Shown: one piece after another, positions 35,798 to 45,884 of the stretch
Layout: every line of letters begins with the position of its first letter
How positions within the stretch are numbered: position 1 is the stretch's first letter
NCBI GenBank assembly: GCA_903933715.1
Contig: CAIZLD010000017.1
Coordinates: 1 to 64,000 of the forward strand
DNA from: an uncultured Spartobacteria bacterium
GTDB lineage: Bacteria; Verrucomicrobiota; Verrucomicrobiia; Chthoniobacterales; Chthoniobacteraceae
DNA length: 64,000 nucleotides
Direction: 5' to 3'
Notes under the pieces: generated by a model
What the model was told of the DNA's origin: nothing
The model's input: the letters and a program-made list of their open reading frames with translations, nothing else
Database searches by the model: none
Made by a program: the position numbers and the translations under genes

Positions 35798-37942
35798 ATG
35801 AGCAAGATACCTGATTTTAGCACGCTCAACCTGACCGAAACCGACGTGACCCCCACGCCCGCTGCCGTTGAAAAAGCAGTCTGGCGCACGGTGGAACAAA
35901 TCGACGTCAACTCCGTCTACACCGCCGACGACCTTGCGGGCAACCAGCTCGTCAACTACACCGCCGGCATCGCCCCATTCCTGCGCGGGCCTTACGCCAC
36001 GATGTATGTCGCCCGGCCCTGGACGGTCCGTCAATACGCCGGATTCTCCACCGCCGCCGAGAGCAACGCCTTCTACCGCCGCAACCTCGCGGCCGGTCAG
36101 CGCGGCCTCTCCGTCGCGTTCGACTTGGCGACCCACCGCGGCTACGACTCCGATCATCCCCGCGTGGTCGGCGACGTCGGCAAAGCCGGTGTGGCCGTCG
36201 ATAGCGTCCTCGACATGAAGGCGCTCTTCGACCGCATCCCGCTCGACAAAATCTCCGTCTCCATGACGATGAACGGCGCGGTGCTTCCCGTGCTCGCCTT
36301 TTACATCGTTGCCGCCGAAGAACAAGGCGTCGCGCAGGAGCTGCTCACCGGGACCATTCAGAACGACATTCTGAAGGAATACATGGTGCGCAACACCTAC
36401 ATCTACCCGCCTGAGCCTTCCATGAAGATCATCGCGGACATCTTCGAGTTCACCTCGAAGAACATGCCCAAGTTCAACTCGATCTCCATCTCCGGCTACC
36501 ACATGCAGGAAGCGGGAGCCACGGCTGACCTCGAAATGGCCTACACCCTGGCCGACGGGTTGGAATACCTCCGCACCGGCGTCAAGGCAGGCATCGACAT
36601 CGACGCCTTCGCTCCCCGCCTCTCCTTCTTCTGGGCGCAAGGGAAAAACCTGTTCATGGAAATCGCCAAGATGCGCGCCGCTCGCGTGATCTGGGCAAAA
36701 CTCGTGAGCCAGTTCAACCCGAAGAACTCCAAATCGATGGCGCTGCGCACCCACTCGCAGACCAGCGGTTGGAGCCTCACCGAGCAAGACCCGTTCAACA
36801 ACGTCGTCCGCACCTGCGTCGAAGCGATGGCCGCCGCGTTTGGGCACACCCAATCGCTGCACACCAACTCGCTCGACGAAGCGATCGCCCTGCCGACCGA
36901 TTTCTCGGCCCGCATCGCCCGCAACACCCAACTTTATCTCCAGGAAGAGACCGGCATCTGCCGCGTCGTCGATCCGTGGGCCGGTTCCTACTATGTGGAA
37001 GCCCTCACCAAGGACCTCCTTGAAAAAGCGTGGGCCCACATCCAGGAAGTCGAAACCCTGGGCGGCATGACCAAGGCAATCAACGAGGGACTCCCGAAAA
37101 TGCGCATCGAAGAAGCCGCCGCCCGTCGGCAGGCCCAGATCGACAGCGGCCGCGAGACCATCGTCGGCGTCAACAAATACCGGCTCGAGAAGGAAGCGGT
37201 CATCGACACCCTCGAAGTCGATAACAGCGCCGTCCGCGAATCCCAGATCGCCCAGCTCAAGAAACTCAAGGCCGAGCGCAACCAGGCTGACGTCGATCAC
37301 GCCCTGGACGCCCTCGCCGATGCCGCCGCAACCGGCACCGGGAACCTCCTGGACCTCGCCGTCAAAGCCGCCCGCGTCCGTGCGACCCTCGGAGAAATCT
37401 CCGACGCGCTGGAGAAAACCTATGGCCGCCACCGCGCCGTCATCCGCTCCATTACGGGCGTCTACGGCAGCGAATTCGGAGAATCTATGGAAGTCACCCG
37501 CGTCCGCCAACTCACCGACGCCTTCGCCGAGAAAGAAGGCCGTCGCCCGCGCATCATGATCGCCAAAATGGGCCAGGATGGTCACGACCGTGGAGCCAAA
37601 GTGGTCTCCACCGCCTACGCCGACCTCGGCTTTGACGTCGATATCGGGCCGCTCTTCCAGACCCCGGAGGAAACCGCCAAGCAAGCCGTCGAAAACGACG
37701 TCCATTGCATCGGCGTCAGCTCCCTGGCCGCCGGTCACAAAACCCTCGTCCCGCAGTTGATCGCGGAACTGAAGAAGCTCGGCCGCGAAGATATCATGGT
37801 CGTCGTCGGAGGCGTCATCCCGGCGCAAGACTACGACTTCCTCTACGCCGCCGGAGCCGCCTTCATCTTTGGGCCCGGCACCGTCATCCCGACGGCAGCC
37901 GCTAAAATGCTCGAAGAAATGGTCAAGCGCGCGAATGCCTGA
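35798..37942 (+). CDS. mutB: Methylmalonyl-CoA mutase large subunit
   Basis: [77 protein letters not shown] (B12 DxHxxG). Confidence 0.98.
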   Translation: MSKIPDFSTLNLTETDVTPTPAAVEKAVWRTVEQIDVNSVYTADDLAGNQLVNYTAGIAPFLRGPYATMYVARPWTVRQYAGFSTAAESNAFYRRNLAAGQRGLSVAFDLATHRGYDSDHPRVVGDVGKAGVAVDSVLDMKALFDRIPLDKISVSMTMNGAVLPVLAFYIVAAEEQGVAQELLTGTIQNDILKEYMVRNTYIYPPEPSMKIIADIFEFTSKNMPKFNSISISGYHMQEAGATADLEMAYTLADGLEYLRTGVKAGIDIDAFAPRLSFFWAQGKNLFMEIAKMRAARVIWAKLVSQFNPKNSKSMALRTHSQTSGWSLTEQDPFNNVVRTCVEAMAAAFGHTQSLHTNSLDEAIALPTDFSARIARNTQLYLQEETGICRVVDPWAGSYYVEALTKDLLEKAWAHIQEVETLGGMTKAINEGLPKMRIEEAAARRQAQIDSGRETIVGVNKYRLEKEAVIDTLEVDNSAVRESQIAQLKKLKAERNQADVDHALDALADAAATGTGNLLDLAVKAARVRATLGEISDALEKTYGRHRAVIRSITGVYGSEFGESMEVTRVRQLTDAFAEKEGRRPRIMIAKMGQDGHDRGAKVVSTAYADLGFDVDIGPLFQTPEETAKQAVENDVHCIGVSSLAAGHKTLVPQLIAELKKLGREDIMVVVGGVIPAQDYDFLYAAGAAFIFGPGTVIPTAAAKMLEEMVKRANA

Positions 37943-37951
37943 GATTGATGC

Positions 37952-38998
37952 ATGATCGCCGCCACGTCTGCTCTCAACCCATCGCCCCGCAACGGCGAAC
38001 CCGACCCGTCGGTCGTGGCTCGTGCGCGGGAGATCGTCGAGAGCGTGCGCGGCGGCAGCCGGACCGCCCTGGGCCGGGCCATCACGCTCATCGAAAGCAA
38101 CGCCGCCAAGCACACGCCGCTGGCCGAAGAGGTCGTGCGGCAAGTGCTCCCCTACTCGGGCAACTCCATCCGCGTCGGCATCACCGGCGTCCCTGGAGCG
38201 GGCAAAAGCACCTTTATCGAAGCGCTGGGCTGCATGCTGTGCCGGGAAGGCAAACGGATGGCGGTCCTGGCCGTCGATCCGAGCAGCACCGTCTCGCGGG
38301 GTTCCGTCCTGGGGGACAAAACCCGGATGGAAATGCTCTGCCGGGAAGAGAACTGCTTTATCCGCCCCTCGCCTTCCAGTGGAACCCTGGGAGGCGTCAC
38401 CCGCAAAAGCCGGGAAACCATCCTGCTCTGCGAAGCGGCCGGGTACGATGTGATCCTGGTCGAAACCGTCGGAGTCGGCCAGAGCGAAACGACCGTACGC
38501 TCAATGGTCGATTTCTTCCTGGTTCTCCTGATTGCGGGAGCCGGGGACGAATTGCAGGGAATCAAAAAAGGGATCATCGAACTGGCGGACACGCTCCTCG
38601 TCACCAAAGCCGACGGCAGCAACAAACCGCGCACCGAAGCGGCGCGTGTGGAATTTGCCCGTGTACTCCATTACCTGACCTCCCCCACCCCCGGCTGGAA
38701 ACCGGAAGTGTTAACCTGTTCAAGCCTCGAACAGACCGGAATCCGGGAAGCCTGGGAAGTGGTCGAACGCTTTCACGAAATCACCCGGCAAAGCGGCTTT
38801 TTCGAAAACAACCGCAAACGGCAGACGCTCGACTGGATCGAGGACATGCTCAGCCAGCAACTTTGGCACGACTTCATCCACAATCCCGGTATTGTGGCCG
38901 AATGGCCCGACATTGAACGGGAAGTCCTCGCCGGAAATCTTTCAGCCTCCACCGCAGTCAAACAACTCTTTAACGCCTACACCATCCATCATGATTAA
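37952..38998 (+). CDS. meaB: MeaB/ArgK-type GTPase, methylmalonyl-CoA mutase chaperone
   Basis: ITGVPGAGKSTFIEALG; VDPSSTVSRGSVLGDKTRM; ETVGVGQSE. Confidence 0.95.
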   Translation: MIAATSALNPSPRNGEPDPSVVARAREIVESVRGGSRTALGRAITLIESNAAKHTPLAEEVVRQVLPYSGNSIRVGITGVPGAGKSTFIEALGCMLCREGKRMAVLAVDPSSTVSRGSVLGDKTRMEMLCREENCFIRPSPSSGTLGGVTRKSRETILLCEAAGYDVILVETVGVGQSETTVRSMVDFFLVLLIAGAGDELQGIKKGIIELADTLLVTKADGSNKPRTEAARVEFARVLHYLTSPTPGWKPEVLTCSSLEQTGIREAWEVVERFHEITRQSGFFENNRKRQTLDWIEDMLSQQLWHDFIHNPGIVAEWPDIEREVLAGNLSASTAVKQLFNAYTIHHD

Positions 38999-39398
38999 CA
39001 AGATCGACCACCTCGGCATCGCCGTTCAGTCTCTGGACGAAACGGTGAAATATTACGAAGAAGCCCTCGGGCTCAAATGCGAGCACCGCGAAGAAGTGGA
39101 ATCGCAGAAAGTGCGCACCGCCTTTTTCACCGTCGGCGGCACCCACATCGAGCTGCTCGAACCGACCAGCCCGGAAAGCCCCGTCGCCAAGTTCCTTGAA
39201 AAGAACCCAAATGGCGGCATTCATCACGTAGCCTACGCCACCGACGACATCGCGGGCCAGCTCGCCCAGGCCAAGAACGCGGGCGTCAAGCTCCTTCACG
39301 AAACCCCGATCCCCGGAGCCCACGGCAAGCAAGTCGCCTTCCTCCACCCCAAATCCACCTTCGGCGTGCTCACCGAGTTCTGCACCGACAACCACTAA
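38991..39398 (+). CDS. mce: Methylmalonyl-CoA epimerase
   Basis: INKIDHLGIAVQSLDETVKYYEEALGLKCEHREEVESQKVRTAFF; 8-bp overlap with meaB. Confidence 0.95.
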   Translation: MINKIDHLGIAVQSLDETVKYYEEALGLKCEHREEVESQKVRTAFFTVGGTHIELLEPTSPESPVAKFLEKNPNGGIHHVAYATDDIAGQLAQAKNAGVKLLHETPIPGAHGKQVAFLHPKSTFGVLTEFCTDNH

Positions 39399-39404
39399 AA
39401 AACC

Positions 39405-40967
39405 ATGCCAATCGAACAACACCTCATTGATGAGCTGAGAAAGCGGCGCGAAAAAGCGCTCAACCTCGGCGGCAAAGACAAAATCGCAAAACGTCATGAG
39501 AAGGGCCTCATGAGCGCCCGCGAACGCCTGGACAACCTTTTCAGCAAAGGCACCTTTCAGGAATTCGGCATGCACGCCCAACACCGCGCCATTCTCTTTG
39601 GCCTGCTCGGCAAAGACCTTCCCGCTGACGGCGTTGTCACCGGCGTGGGCGAGGTGGACGGACGTCCCGTCGCCGCCTTCAGCCAGGATTTCACCACCGC
39701 AGGCGGTTCTCTCGGCAACATGCACGCCGAGAAAATCTGCAACGCAATCGACTACGCCGTCACCCACGGCATGCCCGTCCTCTCCTTCAACGACTCGGGT
39801 GGCGCGCGCATTCAGGAAGGGATCGGCTCCCTCTCCGGCTACGGCAAAGTGTTCTACAAAAACGTCGAAGCCTCCGGCGTGGTGCCTCAGATCACCGTCA
39901 TTGCCGGGCCTTGCGCCGGCGGCGCGGCTTACTCCCCGGCGCTCACCGATTTCCAGATCATGGTCAACAAACAGGCGACCATGTTCATCTGCGGCCCGGA
40001 AGTCATCAAGGCGGCCACCGGTGAAGTCGTGACGATGGAGGAAGTCGGCAGCGCGGCGGCCAACGCCAGCGTCTCCGGGAACATCCACTTCGTCGCCAGC
40101 GACGACGCCCACGCGATCGCGCTCGCCAAGAAGCTCTTGAGCTTCCTGCCTTCCAACAACCTGATGGACCCGCCCCACCACCTGGGGACTCCGCTCGACC
40201 TCACCAGCGATCCCGGCATGGACGAACTCGTCCCCGCCGACGGCAAAATGCCGATCAACGTTCATGATGTGATCAAACGTCTCGTCGATGGCGGCGACTT
40301 CTTTGAAGTCCAGATGGACTGGGCCAAGAACCTCGTGATCGGCTTCGCCCGCATCCAGGGCATCGTCGTCGGGATCGTGGCCAACAACCCGATGGCCAAG
40401 GCCGGAACGCTCGACATCGACGCATCCGACAAAGGGGCGCGGTTCATCCGCTTCTGCAACATCTTCAACATCCCGCTCGTCACCCTCGTCGATACCGGCG
40501 GCTTCCTCCCCGGCAAGCAGCAGGAGCGCGGCGGCATCATCCGCCACGGGGCGAAGATGCTCTTCGCCTACGCCTCGACGACCGTGCCGAAGATCACCGT
40601 CATCATGCGCAAATCGTACGGCGGCGCCTATATCGCCATGTGCTCGAAGGAACTCGGCGCCGACGCCGTTTTCGCGTGGCCCACTGCGGAAATCGCCGTC
40701 ATGGGCGCGGAAGGCGCAAGCAACATCCTTTACAAGGGAGAACTGGACAAGATCACCGATCCGGAAGCCAAAGCGACCCGGCGCGCCGAGCTTCTGGCGG
40801 AATATCGCGAGAAATTCAGCAACCCGTACCAGGCTGCGGGCATCGGCAGCGTCACCGACGTGATCGAGCCGAGCGAAACCCGGGCCGTTGTCGCACGGGC
40901 GCTTCGCAATACCCTCACAAAACGCGAGGTGCGTCCGCCCAAGAAACACGGTAACATCCCGCTCTAA
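39405..40967 (+). CDS. mmdA: Methylmalonyl-CoA carboxyltransferase 12S / propionyl-CoA carboxylase beta / MmdA family
   Basis: FNDSGGARIQEGIGSLSGYGKVFY; DTGGFLPGKQQERGGIIRHGAKMLFAYASTTVPKITVIMRKSYGGAYIAM. Confidence 0.95.
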   Translation: MPIEQHLIDELRKRREKALNLGGKDKIAKRHEKGLMSARERLDNLFSKGTFQEFGMHAQHRAILFGLLGKDLPADGVVTGVGEVDGRPVAAFSQDFTTAGGSLGNMHAEKICNAIDYAVTHGMPVLSFNDSGGARIQEGIGSLSGYGKVFYKNVEASGVVPQITVIAGPCAGGAAYSPALTDFQIMVNKQATMFICGPEVIKAATGEVVTMEEVGSAAANASVSGNIHFVASDDAHAIALAKKLLSFLPSNNLMDPPHHLGTPLDLTSDPGMDELVPADGKMPINVHDVIKRLVDGGDFFEVQMDWAKNLVIGFARIQGIVVGIVANNPMAKAGTLDIDASDKGARFIRFCNIFNIPLVTLVDTGGFLPGKQQERGGIIRHGAKMLFAYASTTVPKITVIMRKSYGGAYIAMCSKELGADAVFAWPTAEIAVMGAEGASNILYKGELDKITDPEAKATRRAELLAEYREKFSNPYQAAGIGSVTDVIEPSETRAVVARALRNTLTKREVRPPKKHGNIPL

Positions 40968-40983
40968 AGCGCAGGAATTCAAT

Positions 40984-41012
40984 CCGGCCTCTTCCCAAAA
41001 CGGGAGAGGCCG
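40984..41012 (+). terminator. Hairpin between mmdA and the small subunit (processing/attenuation or weak terminator)
   Basis: CCGGCCTCTTCCC-aaaa-CGGGAGAGGCCGG then AATTT; strong stem, weak T-tract. Confidence 0.5.
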
Positions 41013-41039
41013 GAATTTCCCGAACCACCTCACATCATT

Positions 41040-41240
41040 ATGAGCCAAGCGTCACCCACAGCCTCCGAGAACACCGTCCTGGTGGCCGTCATCACGGCAG
41101 CCATCCACGCCGCCATCGAAGCGCCCGCCAAGATTCTCTCCATCCGCCAAGTCAACCAAGGTCAATCCCCCGAGGCAGCGCGTATGGCGTGGGCCTTGGA
41201 AGGTCGCCGCCACATCTTTTCATCCCACAAACTTCGCTAA
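41040..41240 (+). CDS. Small accessory subunit of acyl-CoA carboxylase/transcarboxylase (MmdD/E- or OadG-tail-like)
   Basis: 66 aa between mmdA and the biotin carrier; ends IRQVNQGQSPEAARMAWALEGRRHIFSSHKLR. Confidence 0.65.
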   Translation: MSQASPTASENTVLVAVITAAIHAAIEAPAKILSIRQVNQGQSPEAARMAWALEGRRHIFSSHKLR

Positions 41241-41243
41241 CCT

Positions 41244-41612
41244 ATGAAACGCTTACGCATCACCGTCGAAGGCAAAACCTACGAGGTCACCGTCGAACTG
41301 CCCAACGAAACCGCCTCGGCCGCCCCCGTCGCCTCGGCCGGAGTTTCCGCTCCCGCCTCCTCCCCGGTCTCCGCCAGCTCGGCGATCTCTCCCGCCGGTC
41401 CCGGCGTCATCACCAGCCCGCTCGGCGGCAACCTCGTCGGCATCAGCGTCAAGGTGGGCCAGGAAGTCAAGGCAGGCGATCAGCTTGCCACCCTTGAAGC
41501 GATGAAGATGAACACCTATATTAACGCGACCTCCGATGGGAAAGTCGCCGAGATTCTCGTCGAGGTCGGCACCGCCGTCCAAGAGGGGCAAGGTCTCATT
41601 CGCATCGAATAA
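41244..41612 (+). CDS. Biotin carboxyl carrier protein (transcarboxylase 1.3S-like)
   Basis: Ala/Pro/Ser-rich linker and biotinylation motif LEAMKMNTYINA. Confidence 0.95.
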   Translation: MKRLRITVEGKTYEVTVELPNETASAAPVASAGVSAPASSPVSASSAISPAGPGVITSPLGGNLVGISVKVGQEVKAGDQLATLEAMKMNTYINATSDGKVAEILVEVGTAVQEGQGLIRIE

Positions 41613-41698
41613 CGCGGTCCATTTAGCACATTTATTTTCCATCTACTTCCATGACCGGGTTGATCGCATTTCACTGAAACGCAATCCGCCCGTCGGTT

Positions 41699-41742
41699 CG
41701 GCACGGCAGGTAAACTCCTCCGTGCCGGTTTTGTTTTTTTTT
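41699..41742 (+). terminator. Intrinsic terminator/attenuator directly abutting the CoA-transferase start codon
   Basis: CGGCACGG (41699-41706) / CCGTGCCG (41720-41727), then GTTTTGTTTTTTTTT up to ATG at 41743. Confidence 0.75.
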
Positions 41743-43245
41743 ATGTCCACTCCACTGCCCAGACTCACAGCCGCAGAAGCGGCTTCCCTTATTAACGACG
41801 GCGACACCATCGCATTCAGCGGCTTCACCCCTGCGGGATCGCCCAAAGCCGTCCCGTTCGCCTTGGCCGAGCGCGCCAAAACGCTCCACGCCGAAGGCAA
41901 ACCGTTCAAAGTCGGCGTCGTCACCGGCGCTTCGACCGGAAAATCGCTCGACGGCGCCCTCGCGCTCGCCGAAGCAATCTCGTTCCGCACGCCCTACCAA
42001 TCCAACGCCGACCTGCGCAAAAGCATCAACGCGGGCAAGACGCGCTATTTCGACATGCACCTCTCCGTGGTGGCCCAAAACCTCCGTTACGGATTTTTGG
42101 GTAAAGTCAAATGGGCCGTTGTCGAAGCCTGCGATGTGACCCCGGAAGGCGAAATCGTCGTTACCTCGGGCGTCGGCATCGTGCCGACCGCCTGCCGCAT
42201 GGCCGACAAAATCATCATCGAACTCAACGCCAACCATCCCAAAGGGCTGCGCGGTTTCCATGATATTTACGAGCCGCTCGACCCGCCCCATCGCCGCGAG
42301 ATCCCGATCTACAAGCCTTCCGACCGGATCGGCAGCCCGGTGATCAAAGTCGATCCGTCCAAGATCGTCGGCGTGGTGGAGACTTGCCAGCCGGACGAAA
42401 CCGGCGGCTTTGACGAGGCGTCGGACGTCACCAAGCAAATCGGGCAGAACGTCGCCGACTTCCTGGCCTCCGAAATGAAAGCAAAGCGCATCCCGGCCGA
42501 ATTCCTGCCCATCCAATCGGGCGTCGGCAACATCGCCAATGCCGTTTTGGGCGCGATGGGGGTCCACCCCGGAATCCCGGCGTTCGAGATGTACACTGAA
42601 GTCATCCAAGACTCCGTCATCGGGCTCGTTCGCAGCGGCAAAGTCAAATTCGCCAGCGGTTCCTCGCTCACTTTGAGCAACGACATCCTCCAATCGATCT
42701 ACGACGACCTCGAGTTCTTCCGTTCCCGCATCGTTCTGCGGCCGCAGGAAATCTCCAATAACCCGGAAATCGTGCGCCGCTTGGGATTGATCACCATCAA
42801 CACTGCCATTGAAGCCGACGTCTTCGGCAACATCAACAGCACCCACATCATGGGCAAGCAAATGATGAACGGCATCGGCGGATCGGGCGACTTCACCCGC
42901 AACGCCTACATGTCGATCTTCACCTGCCCGTCGATCGCCAAAAACGGAGCCATCAGCGCCATCGTGCCGTTCGTGAGCCATCTGGATCACAGCGAACACT
43001 CCGTCTCCGCAGTGATCACCGAGCAAGGCATCGCCGATCTGCGAGGCAAATGCCCCGAGGAACGCGCCCGCCTCGTCATCGAGAACTGCGCCCACCCGGA
43101 ATACAAGGGCCAGCTCCTCGCCTACATCGACTGCTTCCCGAACAGCCATACGCCTCAGGCGTTGGGCGCGGCCTTCGCCATGCACCAGCAGTTCCGGAAG
43201 ACCGGGGATATGCGCGGGGTCGATTGGGCACAGTTCCTCCACTAG
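41743..43245 (+). CDS. Acetyl-CoA hydrolase/transferase family, probable succinyl-CoA:acetate (propionate) CoA-transferase
   Basis: GVGNIANAVLGAMG; NTAIEADVFGNINSTHIMGKQMMNGIGGSGDFTRNAYMSIF; context of the mut operon. Confidence 0.9.
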   Translation: MSTPLPRLTAAEAASLINDGDTIAFSGFTPAGSPKAVPFALAERAKTLHAEGKPFKVGVVTGASTGKSLDGALALAEAISFRTPYQSNADLRKSINAGKTRYFDMHLSVVAQNLRYGFLGKVKWAVVEACDVTPEGEIVVTSGVGIVPTACRMADKIIIELNANHPKGLRGFHDIYEPLDPPHRREIPIYKPSDRIGSPVIKVDPSKIVGVVETCQPDETGGFDEASDVTKQIGQNVADFLASEMKAKRIPAEFLPIQSGVGNIANAVLGAMGVHPGIPAFEMYTEVIQDSVIGLVRSGKVKFASGSSLTLSNDILQSIYDDLEFFRSRIVLRPQEISNNPEIVRRLGLITINTAIEADVFGNINSTHIMGKQMMNGIGGSGDFTRNAYMSIFTCPSIAKNGAISAIVPFVSHLDHSEHSVSAVITEQGIADLRGKCPEERARLVIENCAHPEYKGQLLAYIDCFPNSHTPQALGAAFAMHQQFRKTGDMRGVDWAQFLH

Positions 43246-43273
43246 GTGCAGGGAACCGAAGCCATCCACTTCA

Positions 43274-43306
43274 GGGCGCGGGGAGCCATCTCCGCGCCCT
43301 TTTTTG
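43274..43306 (+). terminator. Rho-independent terminator at the end of the propionate operon
   Basis: GGGCGCGGGGA-gcca-TCTCCGCGCCC then TTTTTT. Confidence 0.85.
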
Positions 43307-43361
43307 ATGCCCATTTTTCCGCATTGAAACCTGCGCCATTCCCCGCGACACTTCCCTACTT

Positions 43362-43976
43362 ATGACCGATGAAATGATCCTTGTGGTGCGGCGTTCCCTT
43401 TTTGAGCAATTGGGAGCTTTCCAGGGCTTGAACTTCGACGTGCAGCATTACCTCCCGGCCTTGCTGGCGCGCGAAAACAATTTTTTCACCCCAAGACCTG
43501 CTGCGGAGACCAACCCGGACCTCAAACAGATCATCCCCTACGCCCTGCTCGTCCACGAAGGCCGCGTGCTGCATTATGTTCGCGGTAAGAAAGCGGGGGA
43601 AACCCGCCTCGCCGCCAAAGGTTCCGTCGGGATCGGCGGCCATATGAATGACGGCGATGAACATCTTTTCGCCCTCGATATGGACGCTTATCTGGCAGGG
43701 GTTCAACGGGAAGTCACCGAGGAACTCAATATCCAGACCCGCTTTAGCAATCACATTGTCGCGCTGCTCAACGACGATTCCAACCCGGTCGGCCAGGTTC
43801 ACCTCGGGGTCGTCCATATCTTCAAGCTGGAAACCGACCAGGTCACCAAGCGCGAACAGATGATCACCCAATTGGAATTCCTGACCCGCGAAGAACTCGT
43901 CGCGCGTCGTGAAAACCTGGAAAGCTGGTCCCAGATCTGCGTGGACAATCTGGAACGCCTCCAGGCGAATCTTTAA
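43362..43976 (+). CDS. NUDIX-like domain protein
   Basis: KGSVGIGGHMN...AGVQREVTEELNI. Confidence 0.75.
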   Translation: MTDEMILVVRRSLFEQLGAFQGLNFDVQHYLPALLARENNFFTPRPAAETNPDLKQIIPYALLVHEGRVLHYVRGKKAGETRLAAKGSVGIGGHMNDGDEHLFALDMDAYLAGVQREVTEELNIQTRFSNHIVALLNDDSNPVGQVHLGVVHIFKLETDQVTKREQMITQLEFLTREELVARRENLESWSQICVDNLERLQANL

Positions 43977-44062
43977 AACAGAAAACCCGGCATCGGCCCG
44001 GTATTTACCTCCCCGCGCAACCGCCAATTCCAGCCCGATTCATTCTGTAGAACCTTGTAAAA

Positions 44063-44923
44063 TTGGAAACACATCGAATGGAGTTTGGACGTCCATCATA
44101 CCGATTTTTCCGCTCTGGATCGGCAGACCGGATGTCCATGGTGATGCTGCTCCTTCTGCTTAATGTAGGAGCCTTCCTGCTGCAATGGGGCAGCGAGTTG
44201 ATCGCGCCCGAATGGGCCGAAACCTATCTTGCGCTCAGCCGCGAGGGGATTGCCAATGGCTACTACTGGCAATTACTGAGCTACATGTTCCTGCACGGCG
44301 GGGTGCTCCATTTGCTCGTCAATTGCCTGGGGCTCTACTTTGCGGGGCGTGAGGTGGAGATCATCTGCGGCCCCCGGCACCTGCTGGGCATCTATTTCCT
44401 GGGCGGGCTGGCCGGGGGGATTCTGCAACTGCTCGCCGGCCCCGGTTCCATCCATTTGCTGGGAGCCTCGGCCGGGGTATGCGCGATCCTGCTCGCCTTC
44501 ACCACGCTTTTGCCGGAGCTAGAAATCACCGCGCTGATCTTCTTTGTCATCCCGATCCGGATGCGCGCCAAGTGGCTGGGCCGCGGCGTCGTGGGAACCT
44601 CCATTCTGTTTGCGCTCACCGGGATGGGCGGGGAGATCGGGCATGTGGCTCACCTCGGAGGGGCGCTCACCGGATGGTTTTACGCCCGGCGGCTTGGATT
44701 TGGGGGAGCCTTTTGGTTTCAGCGTTTTTTCCGGGACCGCCGCCGCCTTCGCGAACGCCAGGAGCATATGGATTCCAGCGAATTCATCAGCCAGGAGATT
44801 GACCCGATTTTGGACAAAATTGCCCGCGAAGGGATTCACAGCCTCACGCGCAGTGAACGGCGCATCCTGGAACTGGGCCGGGAAAAAATCGCCAAAAAGA
44901 CCACGCCGCCTTCGCGGGAGTAG
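44063..44923 (+). CDS. Rhomboid-family intramembrane serine protease
   Basis: LLSYMFLHGGVLHLLVNCLGLYFAG; GASAGVCAIL (GxSxG); HVAHLGGALTGW. True start may be ATG at 44078. Confidence 0.9.
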   Translation: METHRMEFGRPSYRFFRSGSADRMSMVMLLLLLNVGAFLLQWGSELIAPEWAETYLALSREGIANGYYWQLLSYMFLHGGVLHLLVNCLGLYFAGREVEIICGPRHLLGIYFLGGLAGGILQLLAGPGSIHLLGASAGVCAILLAFTTLLPELEITALIFFVIPIRMRAKWLGRGVVGTSILFALTGMGGEIGHVAHLGGALTGWFYARRLGFGGAFWFQRFFRDRRRLRERQEHMDSSEFISQEIDPILDKIAREGIHSLTRSERRILELGREKIAKKTTPPSRE

Positions 44924-44993
44924 GTCGTGCAGCCAAGCAATCGCCCGCAGTTTTACATAACCAATCCTTTTCAAGGCCCGGAGCAATGCTTTA

Positions 44994-45869
44994 ATGATAG
45001 GTGCAATGCAAAACGCACCCATTGGCATCATCGGCGGCAGCGGGCTTTATGAAATCGAAGGGCTCACCAACCCGACCGAAATCCAGGTCGAAACCCCTTG
45101 GGGTACTCCCAGCGATGCCATTATCCGGGGCGAACTCGCCGGTCGGACTCTCTATTTCCTCCCCCGGCACGGACGCGGCCATCGCCTCCTGCCCACCGAA
45201 ATCAATCACCGCGCCAATATCTACGCCCTCCGTTCCCTGGGCGTGCGCTGGATCATCTCGGTCTCGGCAGTCGGGAGTCTCCAGCCCCAATACGAGCCGT
45301 GCGATGTCGTCCTGCCGGACCAGTTTTTTGACCGGACGAGCCGCCGCAGCGAACACACCTTTTTTGGCAATGGCATCGTCGCCCATATTGCTTTTGCCGA
45401 CCCCACCTGCGCTCCGTTGCGGGAATTGATCGCCCAGGCCGCGAGCGAAGTCGGCGCAAGAGTCCATAACGGCGGCACTTACGTCAACATGGACGGCCCG
45501 GCGTTCTCGACCCGCGCGGAAAGTGAGGCCAACCGGCAACTCGGCTTCGATGTGATAGGGATGACCAATATTGGCGAAGCCAAACTGGCCCGGGAAGCCG
45601 AAATTGCCTTCGCAACCCTGGCCATGGTGACCGATTACGACTGCTGGCGGACCGAAGAAAAACCAGTCACGGCCCAAAGCGTCATCGACTGTCTGCACCA
45701 GAATGTCGCCACCGCCAAGGCGATCCTCGCCCGGGTCATCCCCCGGATGCCGACGATTCCCGACTGGCCCGAACACACCGCCCTCGACCACTCTCTTTCC
45801 ACCGACAAAGCGTATTGGCCTCAGCAAACCGTCCGGAAAATGGGGGTTCTGCTCGAACGGTTCGTTTAA
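44994..45869 (+). CDS. mtnP: S-methyl-5'-thioadenosine phosphorylase
   Basis: IGIIGGSGLYEIEGL; PRHGRGHRLLPTEINHRANIYALRSLGV; GMTNIGEAKLAREAEIAFATLAMVTDYDCW. Confidence 0.93.
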   Translation: MIGAMQNAPIGIIGGSGLYEIEGLTNPTEIQVETPWGTPSDAIIRGELAGRTLYFLPRHGRGHRLLPTEINHRANIYALRSLGVRWIISVSAVGSLQPQYEPCDVVLPDQFFDRTSRRSEHTFFGNGIVAHIAFADPTCAPLRELIAQAASEVGARVHNGGTYVNMDGPAFSTRAESEANRQLGFDVIGMTNIGEAKLAREAEIAFATLAMVTDYDCWRTEEKPVTAQSVIDCLHQNVATAKAILARVIPRMPTIPDWPEHTALDHSLSTDKAYWPQQTVRKMGVLLERFV

Positions 45870-45884
45870 CTCCAAATTCTCTCT

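Noticed and set aside
35792-38143. 783-aa ORF antisense to mutB/meaB
   Set aside because: Shadow ORF from strongly biased codon usage in GC-rich genes; the sense strand encodes unmistakable MutB.
38970-41048. 692-aa ORF antisense to mce/mmdA
   Set aside because: Same codon-bias artefact; no recognisable domain.
32711-41612. Na+-translocating oxaloacetate/methylmalonyl-CoA decarboxylase
   Set aside because: No OadB/MmdB-type membrane subunit in the operon; transcarboxylase fits better, pending a genome-wide search.
41671-43314. 547-aa ORF antisense to the CoA-transferase
   Set aside because: Shadow ORF; low-complexity D/G/R/F composition.
43362-43976. NUDIX-like gene as part of the propionate operon
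   Set aside because: Separated from it by a strong intrinsic terminator (43274-43306).
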